From positions 2,914,001 to 2,978,000 of the forward strand of contig NC_008358.1 of the NCBI RefSeq assembly GCF_000013025.1: DNA of 64,000 nucleotides, given 5' to 3'. Below are positions 37,264 through 45,409 of this stretch, in pieces. The notes below the pieces were generated by a model that worked only from the letters and a program-made list of their open reading frames with translations, did no database searches and was not told the DNA's origin. The position numbers and the translations under genes are program-made. This DNA is from Hyphomonas neptunium ATCC 15444 (GTDB lineage: Bacteria; Pseudomonadota; Alphaproteobacteria; Caulobacterales; Hyphomonadaceae). Every line of letters starts with the position of its first letter. Position 1 is the stretch's first letter.

Positions 37264-38259
37264 TCAACCGGCCAGGAAGGCCGAGCGATCAACGAGATGT
37301 TTCATGGGTTCATTGTCCAGATAGAGCTGGAGGTTGGCAAGGAAAGTCTCGTCGCCGCGCGCAACTGTGCCCGGCGTATCGGAGCTGTCGTGCGGCGTGA
37401 TCACGATTTTGTGATGTTTCCAGAGCGCGCTGTCTTCGGGCAAAGGCTCCGTTTTGGTCACATCCAGCGCGGCAAAGGCTGGCCTGCCAGCGTCCAGCGC
37501 CGCCATCAAAGCGTCCTCATCCACCAGCGCGCCGCGCCCGAGGTTGAGAAACAGCGCGTCCGGGTTCATCGCCGCAAAGAACGCCGCGTCCGCCATGCCT
37601 TCGGTCTCCGGCGTGTGCGGCGGGCACAGCAAGACGACATCGGCGCCGGGCAATTCCGCCATCAGCGTATCGGGCGCCACAACACGGGCTGCGCCGCCTG
37701 CCGGCCCCGGCGTGCGGCGCATGCCGGTCACCACCCCGCCCAGCGCGCTCACACGCTTGCCAACCGCCTGCCCGATCGAGCCATAGCCAACGATCAGCCA
37801 GCGCGAGCCCTGCATTTCCCGCACAGCAATCCGCTTCCATTCCCCCCGCGCCTGATTGGCCCGGTGGCCCGGCCCGTCCCGGAAGAAGTCCATCGCCTGC
37901 CAGATCGCCCATTCGGCCATCGATTCGGCCTGGGTATGGTTGGTCGTATAGCGCTTCGATTTCTGCCCGATGGCCACCAGGGCCGGGTTCTCGATGCCGG
38001 CAGCCGCAGACTGGAACCAGTCAAAATCGGGGCTTTTCAGGATTGCCGTCATGAATTCCCGCACAGACGGGGAATAGAAGGCGTCAATATTGCCAAAGGC
38101 GAGGTCCACCGCCGGCGCCTCCTTGAGCGCCTCCGAGGTCCAGGCATCATGGAACCGGGCCGCATCATCAACGGTCACGATATTCAGAGCGGCGTTCAGC
38201 CCCTTGAGCCGGGGCGCGATGCGCGCGAATGTCCGCGCATGAAGAAGAAGTGTTTTCAT
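37264..38259 (-). CDS. D-2-hydroxyacid dehydrogenase
   Basis: NAD(P)-dependent D-2-hydroxyacid dehydrogenase of 331 residues. It has the Rossmann motif VGYGSIGQAVG and the catalytic residues Arg in NLGRGALVDE, Glu in DVTKTEPLP and His in ITPHDSSD. Possible substrates are glyoxylate, hydroxypyruvate or other 2-oxoacids. The ATG at 38259 is supported by AGGAGGG directly upstream. Its 5' end overlaps by 21 bases the 5' end of the divergent gene at 38239. It is probably co-transcribed with the sugar dehydrogenase that follows. Confidence 0.9.
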   Translation of the reverse strand: MKTLLLHARTFARIAPRLKGLNAALNIVTVDDAARFHDAWTSEALKEAPAVDLAFGNIDAFYSPSVREFMTAILKSPDFDWFQSAAAGIENPALVAIGQKSKRYTTNHTQAESMAEWAIWQAMDFFRDGPGHRANQARGEWKRIAVREMQGSRWLIVGYGSIGQAVGKRVSALGGVVTGMRRTPGPAGGAARVVAPDTLMAELPGADVVLLCPPHTPETEGMADAAFFAAMNPDALFLNLGRGALVDEDALMAALDAGRPAFAALDVTKTEPLPEDSALWKHHKIVITPHDSSDTPGTVARGDETFLANLQLYLDNEPMKHLVDRSAFLAG

Positions 38260-38676
38260 GCCCTCCTGCTTAGCTTGGCCCTTGGCGCCAGCACAAGCAT
38301 GATGCCCGCCCTGCCGCAGGGAAACCTGCCGGTGCGGGGCCCCGATTATTTTCGCGACGCCGCCGATCTGGCCGGTGTGCTGGGCGGCGCCCATGCCATC
38401 CGCGTGCTCTGCAATGGCAATGAAGACCAGTATTGGCGCCGCTATATGGCCGACCTTCTGACCACTGAGGCGCCAGAGCCTGGCAATCTGCGCTCGTCCC
38501 TCGTCTCTTCCTTCAACGAAACCTATAGCCAGACCGCCGATCAGTTCCGCATCTGCGATGGCCGCGCCGTAGAGGCTGAGGCCCGCTATGCGCGCCGGGG
38601 CGAGGAAATCGCCGGGCGCCTGGCCACACACTATTTTCCAAAAGATACCCGCCGCGGCGGAGGAGGATTCGAATGA
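38239..38676 (+). CDS. TIGR02301-type exported protein
   Basis: A 145-residue protein with a signal peptide (MKKKCFHALLLSLALGAS). The mature part matches in pattern the alphaproteobacterial TIGR02301 family: DLAGVLGGAHAIRVLCNGNEDQYWR, then a helical region with FNETYSQTADQF-x-x-C and AEARYARRGEEIA. Its function is unknown. The start codon lies inside the 5' end of the oppositely read dehydrogenase gene and has no good ribosome site. The gene overlaps the gamma-glutamyltransferase start by four bases. Confidence 0.75.
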   Translation: MKKKCFHALLLSLALGASTSMMPALPQGNLPVRGPDYFRDAADLAGVLGGAHAIRVLCNGNEDQYWRRYMADLLTTEAPEPGNLRSSLVSSFNETYSQTADQFRICDGRAVEAEARYARRGEEIAGRLATHYFPKDTRRGGGGFE

Positions 38677-40583
38677 AATACGCTTTGCTGACCGGCGCCG
38701 CCTGCGCGCTCGCCCTTGCCGCCTGCGCCCAGACGCCCGAGCCTGCGCCCCAGGCGCTGGAACCCGCGCCTGTCACCGCCGCGCCGGAAACCACCCCGGC
38801 TGCGCGCGAGAATGCAGCCTTCCCGATGACCGGCCAGCGCCCTGAAAGCGGCCGCCCCATCGCCACCCGCTCGGCCGTCGTCGCCCCCAACGGCGCCGCC
38901 GCCACAGCCCACCCCCTCGCCACGCAAACTGCTCTGGATGTGCTCAAGGCCGGCGGCACGGCCGTTGACGCCGCCATCGCCGCCAACGCCATGCTCGGCC
39001 TTGTCGAGCCCACCGGCAACGGCATCGGCGGCGATCTCTATGCCATCGTCTGGGACCCTGAAACAGAGCAGCTCTACGGCTATAACGGCTCGGGCCGCTC
39101 GGCGATGGATGCCACGCTTGAAGATGCCCAGGCCAAGGCCGATCAGTTCAAGGACGGCAAATCCCTCCCTTCCTACGGCGCCATCACCGTCACCGTGCCG
39201 GGCACGGTCGATGGCTGGTTCGCCCTGCATGAAAAATTCGGCCAGCGTCCGATGGCGGACAATCTCGCCCCGGCCGTAAAATATGCCCGCGAGGGCGCGC
39301 CGATCCCGGAGATGATCGCCTGGTACTGGTCGCGCGGCCCGCTGCGCTTTGAGCCCGCCTTCGAGCGCGGCGAGCTGGAAGAATTCGCCAACGCCAAGAA
39401 AACCTATTTTGACCCCACCCCTGTCGCGGGCTCCCTCTTTAAAAATCCCGACCTTGCCAACACGCTGGAGACGATCGGAAAAAAGGGCCGCGACGAATTC
39501 TATAAAGGCGTCATGGCCAAAGACATGGCGGCCTATTTCAGCCGCATCGGCGGCAAGCTCGATTATGATGATTTCAACGCCCATACCGGCGACTGGGTTG
39601 AGCCGATCTGCGTCGAATACCGCAGCGAAGTGAAAGTCTGCGAGCTTGGCCCCAACACGCAAGGCGTCGCCGCCCTCCAGATGCTGGAAATGCTTGAGCG
39701 CTTTGATCTCAAATCCATGGGCTTCGGTTCGCCCGATGCCGTCACCGCCATGGTCGAGGCCAAGCGCCTCGCCTTCGCTGACCGCGCGCTCGGCTATGCA
39801 GACCCCGCTTTCTCCGGCATCGACCCGTCGATCTTCGTTGCCCCCGGCTATAACGCCAAACGCGCCGAAGCCATCGACGTCACCCGCGCCATGCCGGAAG
39901 TCGCTCCGGGCACGGAGATCACAGACGCGGCCCTGCGCGACGGCGACACCACCTACCTCACCGTCACCGACAAGGACGGCATGATGGTGTCCCTCATCCA
40001 GTCCAACTATCGCGGCATGGGCTCGGGCCTCGTTGCCGATGGCATGGGCTTCATGTTCCAGGACCGGGGCGAATTGTTCAGTCTTGATGCGAACCACCCC
40101 AACGTCTTCGCCCCCGGCAAGCGCCCCTTCCACACGATCATTCCGGCCTTCGCCTTCCGCAAGGATCTCCCCGGCTGCCAGACCGCCGCCACCGCGCCGG
40201 ATCTCGCCTGCCCGTATGAGCCCTGGCTCAGCTTCGGCCTCATGGGCGGCGCCACCCAGCCCCAGGGCCATGTCCAGATCATCACCAACCTGATCGACTT
40301 TGACATGGGCCTCCAGGAAGCGGGCGACGCGGCCCGCTGGGAACATGATGGCGGCTGCGAGCCCACCAATGCCCTCGGCGACGACTGCGATACCGGCACC
40401 GGCACCGTCATGCTCGAACGCGGCCTGGCGGGCATTGCCGATGAACTGGAATCCCGCGGCTACGACGTCGCCTGCTGCGAAGCCAATTATGGCGGCTACC
40501 AGGCCATCATGCGCGACTTCCGCTCCGGCGCCTGGATCGCCGCCACCGAAATGCGCAAAGACGGCAACGCGGATGGGTACTAA
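38673..40583 (+). CDS. ggt: Gamma-glutamyltransferase, lipoprotein
   Basis: A 636-residue Ntn hydrolase that removes the gamma-glutamyl group from glutathione and similar compounds, expected to be periplasmic. The signal ends ALAAC (lipobox), followed by a Pro/Ala-rich linker. The large-subunit blocks GGTAVDAAIAANAMLGLVEP and NGIGGDLYAIV are clear. Autocleavage should occur before Thr426 in GDTTYLTVTD, generating the small subunit with its catalytic Thr. It overlaps the upstream gene by four bases and the UDG gene by eleven, so this is one operon. Confidence 0.93.
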   Translation: MKYALLTGAACALALAACAQTPEPAPQALEPAPVTAAPETTPAARENAAFPMTGQRPESGRPIATRSAVVAPNGAAATAHPLATQTALDVLKAGGTAVDAAIAANAMLGLVEPTGNGIGGDLYAIVWDPETEQLYGYNGSGRSAMDATLEDAQAKADQFKDGKSLPSYGAITVTVPGTVDGWFALHEKFGQRPMADNLAPAVKYAREGAPIPEMIAWYWSRGPLRFEPAFERGELEEFANAKKTYFDPTPVAGSLFKNPDLANTLETIGKKGRDEFYKGVMAKDMAAYFSRIGGKLDYDDFNAHTGDWVEPICVEYRSEVKVCELGPNTQGVAALQMLEMLERFDLKSMGFGSPDAVTAMVEAKRLAFADRALGYADPAFSGIDPSIFVAPGYNAKRAEAIDVTRAMPEVAPGTEITDAALRDGDTTYLTVTDKDGMMVSLIQSNYRGMGSGLVADGMGFMFQDRGELFSLDANHPNVFAPGKRPFHTIIPAFAFRKDLPGCQTAATAPDLACPYEPWLSFGLMGGATQPQGHVQIITNLIDFDMGLQEAGDAARWEHDGGCEPTNALGDDCDTGTGTVMLERGLAGIADELESRGYDVACCEANYGGYQAIMRDFRSGAWIAATEMRKDGNADGY

Positions 40584-41232
40584 ACCTGCCGCGGCCCCCG
40601 AAGCCCCTCGCGACTGCCCCCTCTGCCCGCGCCTCGTGGCATATCGCGAAGCCGTGCGCGCCAAAGAGCCCAGCTGGTTCAACGGCGCCGTCCCAAGTTT
40701 CGGCAAGGACGATGCGCAGCTCCTCATCGTCGGCCTCGCGCCCGGCGTTACAGGCGCCAACCGCACCGGCCGTCCGTTCACCGGCGACTGGGCCGGCGAT
40801 CTCCTCTATGCCACCCTCGACAAATTCGGCTTCAGCAAAGGCAAATTCGCCGCCGACCCGAATGACGGCCTCGTCCTCACCGGCGCGATGATCACCAACG
40901 CCGTGCGCTGCGTGCCCCCGGAAAACAAACCCGTCGGCGCCGAGATCAACCAGTGCCGCCCCTTCCTCGAAGCGCGCATCGCAGCCCTGCCGAAACTGAA
41001 AGTCATCCTGTGCCTGGGTAAGATCAGTCACGATTCCACCCTGCGCGCTCTCGGCCTGAAAGTCGCCGCCCATCCATTCGGACACGGAACAAAATACGAA
41101 GTCGAGGCAAACGGCAAACCCGTCACGCTCCTCTCCTCCTATCACTGCTCCCGCTACAACACGAACACCGGCCGCCTGACGCCCGAAATGTTCGAAACCG
41201 TCTTCGCAGAGGCCCGCCGCATCCTGAACTAA
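40573..41232 (+). CDS. Uracil-DNA glycosylase, family 4/5 (Fe-S, UDGb-like)
   Basis: A 219-residue base-excision repair glycosylase. Four cysteines (C15, C18, C113, C128) form the 4Fe-4S ligand set of families 4 and 5. The active-site block GLAPGVTGANRTGRPFTGD (54-72) has the family 5 form (GLAPG...GANRTGR), and H191 sits in SSYHCSRYNTNTGRLT. Family 5 enzymes remove uracil and sometimes hypoxanthine. The start lies eleven bases inside the end of ggt; no earlier start is credible in this frame. Convergent with the TetR gene. Confidence 0.9.
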   Translation: MGTKPAAAPEAPRDCPLCPRLVAYREAVRAKEPSWFNGAVPSFGKDDAQLLIVGLAPGVTGANRTGRPFTGDWAGDLLYATLDKFGFSKGKFAADPNDGLVLTGAMITNAVRCVPPENKPVGAEINQCRPFLEARIAALPKLKVILCLGKISHDSTLRALGLKVAAHPFGHGTKYEVEANGKPVTLLSSYHCSRYNTNTGRLTPEMFETVFAEARRILN

Positions 41233-41867
41233 TCCGCCCGCACGATCGCCACCATCGTGGTCACCAGATGTTCCAGTGTCGCCGGCCGCGACCAGGTCGG
41301 ATGCGCCCGGCTCGTATCAGCCAGCCGCGCCTCCCGCGCCGCCAGCACGGAGCCCAGATACGACTCCAGAAACACGATCCGCTCGGTCTGTTTCGCCCGC
41401 GGCAAATGCCCCATGAACCCGCGCAACTGCTCCAGGCACCGCTTGAAGCCTGAATTCCACTGCCCGCCCAGCGCCTCCATGAACAACGCCCGATGCGTCA
41501 TCGAGAACAGCACAACGAAACGGTTGTAACACTCCTCCTCGCCATCGGGCGTAATGTCGACCGATGGGTAAACCATGATACCGGCCACCTCTTCGAGCGT
41601 CAGCGGTCTACCCACCCCTTCGAGCGCATCGAGCGCGGCATTGCGCCGGTCATTGATCAGCTTTGCGCCGTCCACGATCAGCGTGCGGATGAGGTCCGCC
41701 TTCGAGCCGAAATGATAGCCCACCGCGCCATGGTTGCGCTGCCCGGCGGCGGCGGCAATCTCGCGCACCGTCACCCCGTCCACGCCCCGCTCGGCAAACA
41801 GCTTCATCGCTGCGCGTTTGAGCGCCTCAACAGCATCACTTTCGGTTTTTTCGTGCAGGCGGACCAT
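41229..41867 (-). CDS. TetR-family transcriptional regulator
   Basis: The N-terminal helix-turn-helix is clear: AAMKLFAERGVDGVTVREIA, then the recognition part ending GAVGYHFGSKADLI. The remaining 150 residues form the helical ligand-binding domain. At about 212 residues the size is usual. It is divergent from the kinase-like/acyl-CoA dehydrogenase cluster starting at 41949 across an AT-rich 81-bp spacer, so it most likely controls that cluster with an acyl-CoA or related ligand (inference). Start uncertain: ATG 41867 or TTG 41882. Confidence 0.88.
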   Translation of the reverse strand: MVRLHEKTESDAVEALKRAAMKLFAERGVDGVTVREIAAAAGQRNHGAVGYHFGSKADLIRTLIVDGAKLINDRRNAALDALEGVGRPLTLEEVAGIMVYPSVDITPDGEEECYNRFVVLFSMTHRALFMEALGGQWNSGFKRCLEQLRGFMGHLPRAKQTERIVFLESYLGSVLAAREARLADTSRAHPTWSRPATLEHLVTTMVAIVRAD

Positions 41868-41948
41868 ACGGCATGCTTGCAAAATGCCGGGCTTTCAGTC
41901 AATCATATTATCCAATTGATTTAAAAAAAGATCAAACGGGAGGAACAA

Positions 41949-42980
41949 TTGAGCATTCCGGTAGACCTCACCGCCCTTGCCGCCTGGATGGATACCCAGC
42001 ATCTCGGCGAAGGCCCCATCACCGAGGCCGCCCTCCTCGCCGGCGGCACGCAGAACATCCTCCTGAAGTTCACCCGCTCGGGCCGCGCCTATGTGCTGCG
42101 CCGCCCGCCCCCGGTGCTGCGCGCCAATTCCAACGAAACCATGCGCCGCGAAGCCCGCATGCTCGCCGCCCTGAAGGGCACGAATGTCCCCCATCCCGGC
42201 CTGATTGCAGCGTGTCCGGATGAAACCATTCTCGGCGCCGCCTTCTATCTGATGGAACCCGTCGATGGCTACGCGCCCACCACCGGCCTGCCCGAACCCT
42301 TCCTCTCATCCCCGGAGCTGCGCCACCAGATGGGCCTCTCCCTCGTCGATGGCATCGCCGCCCTGGGCGCGCAGGATTATCTCGCCCTCGGCCTGGAAGG
42401 TCTCGGCAAGGTCGATAATTATCTCGAACGCCAGGTCGGCCGCTGGAAAGCCCAGCTGGAAAGCTATGCCGACACTCCCGAATGGGATGGCCGCAAGGAC
42501 CTGCCCGGCGTGAACCGCATCGGCGAGTGGCTCGAATCCCACCGCCCACAGAGTTTTCAGCCCGGCATCATCCATGGCGACTATCACCTCGGCAATGTCA
42601 TGTACCTCTTCGACGCGCCCCGCCTCGCCGCCATCGTGGACTGGGAGCTGACCACCATCGGCGATCCGCTGCTCGATCTCGGCTGGCTGCTGGCAACCTG
42701 GCCGGACACTGCCGACAAATCGAGTGCCGGCACAGTCGCCGTCCAGCCTTGGGAAGGCTTTCCGTCAGCGGATGAACTCGTCGCCCATTATGCAAAACAG
42801 ACGACGCGCGATCTCTCCGGTATTCACTGGTATGGCGTGCTCGCTTGCTACAAGCTCGGCATCATCCTGGAAGGCACTTATGCGCGCGCCTGCGCCGGCA
42901 AGGCGCCCAAGGCCACCGGAGACGATCTCCACCGCCGCACCATCTGGCTGCTCGAACGCGCCCTGCGCTGGATCAGCTAA
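41949..42980 (+). CDS. APH/ACAD10-type phosphotransferase
   Basis: A kinase-fold protein of 343 residues related to aminoglycoside phosphotransferases. The catalytic loop is H209-G-D211-Y-H-L-G-N216 and the metal-binding Asp is D231 in DWELTTIGDPLLDLGW. In this context (acyl-CoA dehydrogenase directly downstream) it matches the kinase half of human ACAD10/ACAD11 and LvaA of the levulinate pathway, which phosphorylate hydroxyacyl-CoA, rather than a resistance enzyme. It starts at TTG 41949, four bases after GGGAGGAA; no ATG is available near this conserved N-terminus. Confidence 0.86.
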   Translation: MSIPVDLTALAAWMDTQHLGEGPITEAALLAGGTQNILLKFTRSGRAYVLRRPPPVLRANSNETMRREARMLAALKGTNVPHPGLIAACPDETILGAAFYLMEPVDGYAPTTGLPEPFLSSPELRHQMGLSLVDGIAALGAQDYLALGLEGLGKVDNYLERQVGRWKAQLESYADTPEWDGRKDLPGVNRIGEWLESHRPQSFQPGIIHGDYHLGNVMYLFDAPRLAAIVDWELTTIGDPLLDLGWLLATWPDTADKSSAGTVAVQPWEGFPSADELVAHYAKQTTRDLSGIHWYGVLACYKLGIILEGTYARACAGKAPKATGDDLHRRTIWLLERALRWIS

Positions 42981-43023
42981 GCCTCCTCAAGACACGCGAA
43001 ACACAAAAAACAGGAACACCCTC

Positions 43024-44250
43024 ATGCAGTTCGATCACAGCCCGAAAACGCAAGACCTCATCAACCGCCTCGAAGCCTTCTTCGACAAGCATGTCTACCC
43101 GACCGAGCAGGACCATTACGACTGGAACCATAATCCGGCAAATCTCTGGAAGCGCTGGCCCGGCATCGACAAGATCAAGGAACACGCCAAGGCCGAAGGC
43201 CTGTGGAACCTCTTCTTGCCGCATGAGTATGGCGAGTTCAGCCCCGGCCTGACCAATCTGGAATATGCCCCGCTGGCGGAAATCATGGGCCGCGTGCCCC
43301 ACTCTTCAGAATTCTTCAACTGCTCGGCGCCCGACACCGGCAATATGGAAGTCCTCGCCAAGTTCGGCTCTCCGGCCCAGCAGGAGCGCTGGCTGAAGCC
43401 GCTTCTGGCCGGCGAAATCCGCTCAGCCTATGTGATGACAGAGCCGCAGGTTGCCTCCTCCGACGCCACCAATCTGGAACTCACCATCCTTCCGGATGGG
43501 GACGATTACGTCATCAATGGCCGCAAATGGTGGATCTCCGGCGCGATGAACCCCAATTGCAAGATCTGGATCGTCATGGGCAAGACCCTGCTGGATAATC
43601 CGCGCCATCAGCAGCATTCGCAAATCCTGGTCGAGCCCGGCACGCCCGGCATCACCATCGTGCGCAACCAGACCGTCTTCGGCTCTCACAATTCCCCCGG
43701 CGGCGAGTGCGAGCTGCGCTTTGAAAATGTCCGCGTGCCCAAGGAAAACCTCATCCTCGGCGAAGGCCGCGGCTTTGAAATTGCCCAGGGCCGCCTCGGC
43801 CCCGGCCGCATCCACCATTGCATGCGCTCCATCGGCCAGGCCCAGCGCGCGCTGGAAATCATGTCGCGCCGCGTCGAAAACCGCGTCGCCTTCGGCAAGA
43901 AGATTTCCGATCAGTCCTCCATCCGCCAGGATGTCGCCAAGAGCTTCTGCGAAATCGAGATGGCCCGCCTGCTTACCCTGAAGGCCGCCGACGCGATGGA
44001 CCGCCATGGCAACAAGGGCGCCAAGGATCTCATCGCCGCCATCAAGGTCATCGCGCCGCAAATGGCCCAGACCGTGTGCGACCGTGCCATCCAGGCCCAT
44101 GGCGGCATGGGCGTCAGCGACGACACCCCCATCGCCAGCTTCTTCACCCTCAACCGTTTCCTGCGCATCGCAGATGGTCCGGACGAAGTCCACATGTCCC
44201 AGCTCGGCAAGCTGAAAATCCAGGAATATAACGCCCTTCCGGTCCGCTGA
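43024..44250 (+). CDS. Acyl-CoA dehydrogenase, ACAD10/11-like
   Basis: A 408-residue flavoenzyme with [27 protein letters not shown], the INGRKWWISG block, [14 protein letters not shown] and [10 protein letters not shown]. The catalytic position is Asp as in the other ACAD10/11-branch copies of this window. It follows the APH-type kinase gene by 43 bp in the same direction; the two together correspond to the domains fused in human ACAD10 and ACAD11. A phosphorylated 4-hydroxyacyl-CoA is therefore a plausible substrate (inference). The zinc alcohol dehydrogenase gene follows 24 bp later. Confidence 0.92.
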   Translation: MQFDHSPKTQDLINRLEAFFDKHVYPTEQDHYDWNHNPANLWKRWPGIDKIKEHAKAEGLWNLFLPHEYGEFSPGLTNLEYAPLAEIMGRVPHSSEFFNCSAPDTGNMEVLAKFGSPAQQERWLKPLLAGEIRSAYVMTEPQVASSDATNLELTILPDGDDYVINGRKWWISGAMNPNCKIWIVMGKTLLDNPRHQQHSQILVEPGTPGITIVRNQTVFGSHNSPGGECELRFENVRVPKENLILGEGRGFEIAQGRLGPGRIHHCMRSIGQAQRALEIMSRRVENRVAFGKKISDQSSIRQDVAKSFCEIEMARLLTLKAADAMDRHGNKGAKDLIAAIKVIAPQMAQTVCDRAIQAHGGMGVSDDTPIASFFTLNRFLRIADGPDEVHMSQLGKLKIQEYNALPVR

Positions 44251-44274
44251 TCTGTCCGCTCAAGGAGAAACGCC

Positions 44275-45318
44275 ATGAAAGCTCTCGTTTATCGCGGCCC
44301 GCGCGACATCGCCTTTGAAACGATGAAAGACCCCGACCTGCACGATGACCGCGACGCGATCATCAAGGTCGACAAATGCGCCATCTGCGGCAGCGACCTG
44401 CACATCTATCATGGCGAAACCTTCTCCGAGGACACCGGCTATTGTGTCGGCCATGAAGCCGTCGGCGAGGTGGTCGAAATCGGCCGCGGCGTGCGCCAGC
44501 TGAAAGTGGGCGACAAGGTGATGATCTCGGCGGCGGTCGGGTGCGGCCAGTGCCGCGCCTGTCTCGCCGGGGTCGTCAACCGCTGCGAATTCAATGCCGG
44601 CAGCTGCTATGGCCTCTCGGCAAAACTGCAAGGCTGCCAGGCCGAAGCCGTCCGTGTCCCCGCCGCTGACTTCAACGCCCAGAAGATCCCAGACGGCATC
44701 AGCCTCGACCAGGCCCTGATGATGACCGACGCCCTCGCCACCGCCTGGTTCGGCGCGCGCAACGCGGATATTCAGCGCGGCGCCACCGTCGCCGTCGTCG
44801 GCCTCGGCCCCATCGGTCTATTGGCTGCGGAAGCCGCCTTCATCATGGGCGCCTCCCGCGTCTTCGGTATCGACCTTGTGGAGGAACGCCGCGCGGCGGG
44901 CCGCGCCATCGGCCTTGAAACGCCAGACCCGGCGGATGCCCGCGCCATCATCCAGGAGGCCACAAAGGGCCGCATGTGCGACAGCGTCATCGAAGCGGTC
45001 GGCCACTCGGCCACCATCCGCGCCGCCCTCGGCCTTTCGGGCAAGCGCGCCACGGTCTCGGTCGTCGGCGTCGCTCAGGACCGCACCTTCGACTTCCCGA
45101 TGTCAAAAGCCTTCGGCATGGGCCTCACCTTCCGTATCGGGACATGTTCGGTCCCCCAGGAATGGCCCGAGCTGATCCCGCTCGTCCAATCCGGCCGCAT
45201 CAAGCCGGAAAAATACATCACTCACACCCTCCCCCTGTCAGACGGCGCCCGCGCCTACGACATCTTCGACAAACGCACCGAAGGCGCGATGAAGATGGTG
45301 TTTGACCTGACGCTTTGA
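44275..45318 (+). CDS. Zinc-dependent alcohol dehydrogenase
   Basis: A medium-chain dehydrogenase of 347 residues. Catalytic zinc ligands are C38 (in AICGSDLH) and H60-E61 (GHEAVGEV); the structural zinc site is C90, C93, C96 and C104. The cofactor motif VVGLGPIGLLAAEAA is present with an Asp at the end of the second strand (FGIDLV), favouring NAD. It lies 24 bp after the ACAD gene with AAGGAGAAA upstream, so it belongs to the same cluster and may oxidise a hydroxy product of that pathway or of the P450. Confidence 0.93.
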   Translation: MKALVYRGPRDIAFETMKDPDLHDDRDAIIKVDKCAICGSDLHIYHGETFSEDTGYCVGHEAVGEVVEIGRGVRQLKVGDKVMISAAVGCGQCRACLAGVVNRCEFNAGSCYGLSAKLQGCQAEAVRVPAADFNAQKIPDGISLDQALMMTDALATAWFGARNADIQRGATVAVVGLGPIGLLAAEAAFIMGASRVFGIDLVEERRAAGRAIGLETPDPADARAIIQEATKGRMCDSVIEAVGHSATIRAALGLSGKRATVSVVGVAQDRTFDFPMSKAFGMGLTFRIGTCSVPQEWPELIPLVQSGRIKPEKYITHTLPLSDGARAYDIFDKRTEGAMKMVFDLTL

Positions 45319-45359
45319 TCCCGGCGCCAACAAAATCTCACCAAACATTGCCAGACCGG

Positions 45360-45401
45360 CCCCTTCATGTTCAGTAGTGATAACTATCGAACATGAAGGG
45401 G
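45360..45401 (+). promoter_or_regulatory. Long perfect dyad before the P450 gene
   Basis: CCCCTTCATGTTC (45360-45372) and GAACATGAAGGGG (45389-45401) are perfect 13-bp inverted repeats with a 16-base spacer. The right arm contains the GAAGGGG that would serve as ribosome site for the ATG at 45410. The dyad may be an operator, or as RNA a hairpin hiding the ribosome site. Confidence 0.6.
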
Positions 45402-45409
45402 CTGCGCCC

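Noticed and set aside
36715..38238. Long in-frame extension before the TIGR02301 gene
   Set aside because: The extension is antisense to the sugar and hydroxyacid dehydrogenases. The signal peptide at 38239 marks the real start.
38631..40781. Open frame of 716 codons on the minus strand
   Set aside because: It lies antisense to ggt and the UDG gene; its Gly/Ala/Asp-rich sequence has the look of a reverse-frame shadow.
41949..42980. Aminoglycoside resistance gene
   Set aside because: The APH fold is there, but the adjacent ACAD10/11-like gene fits hydroxyacyl-CoA kinase far better.
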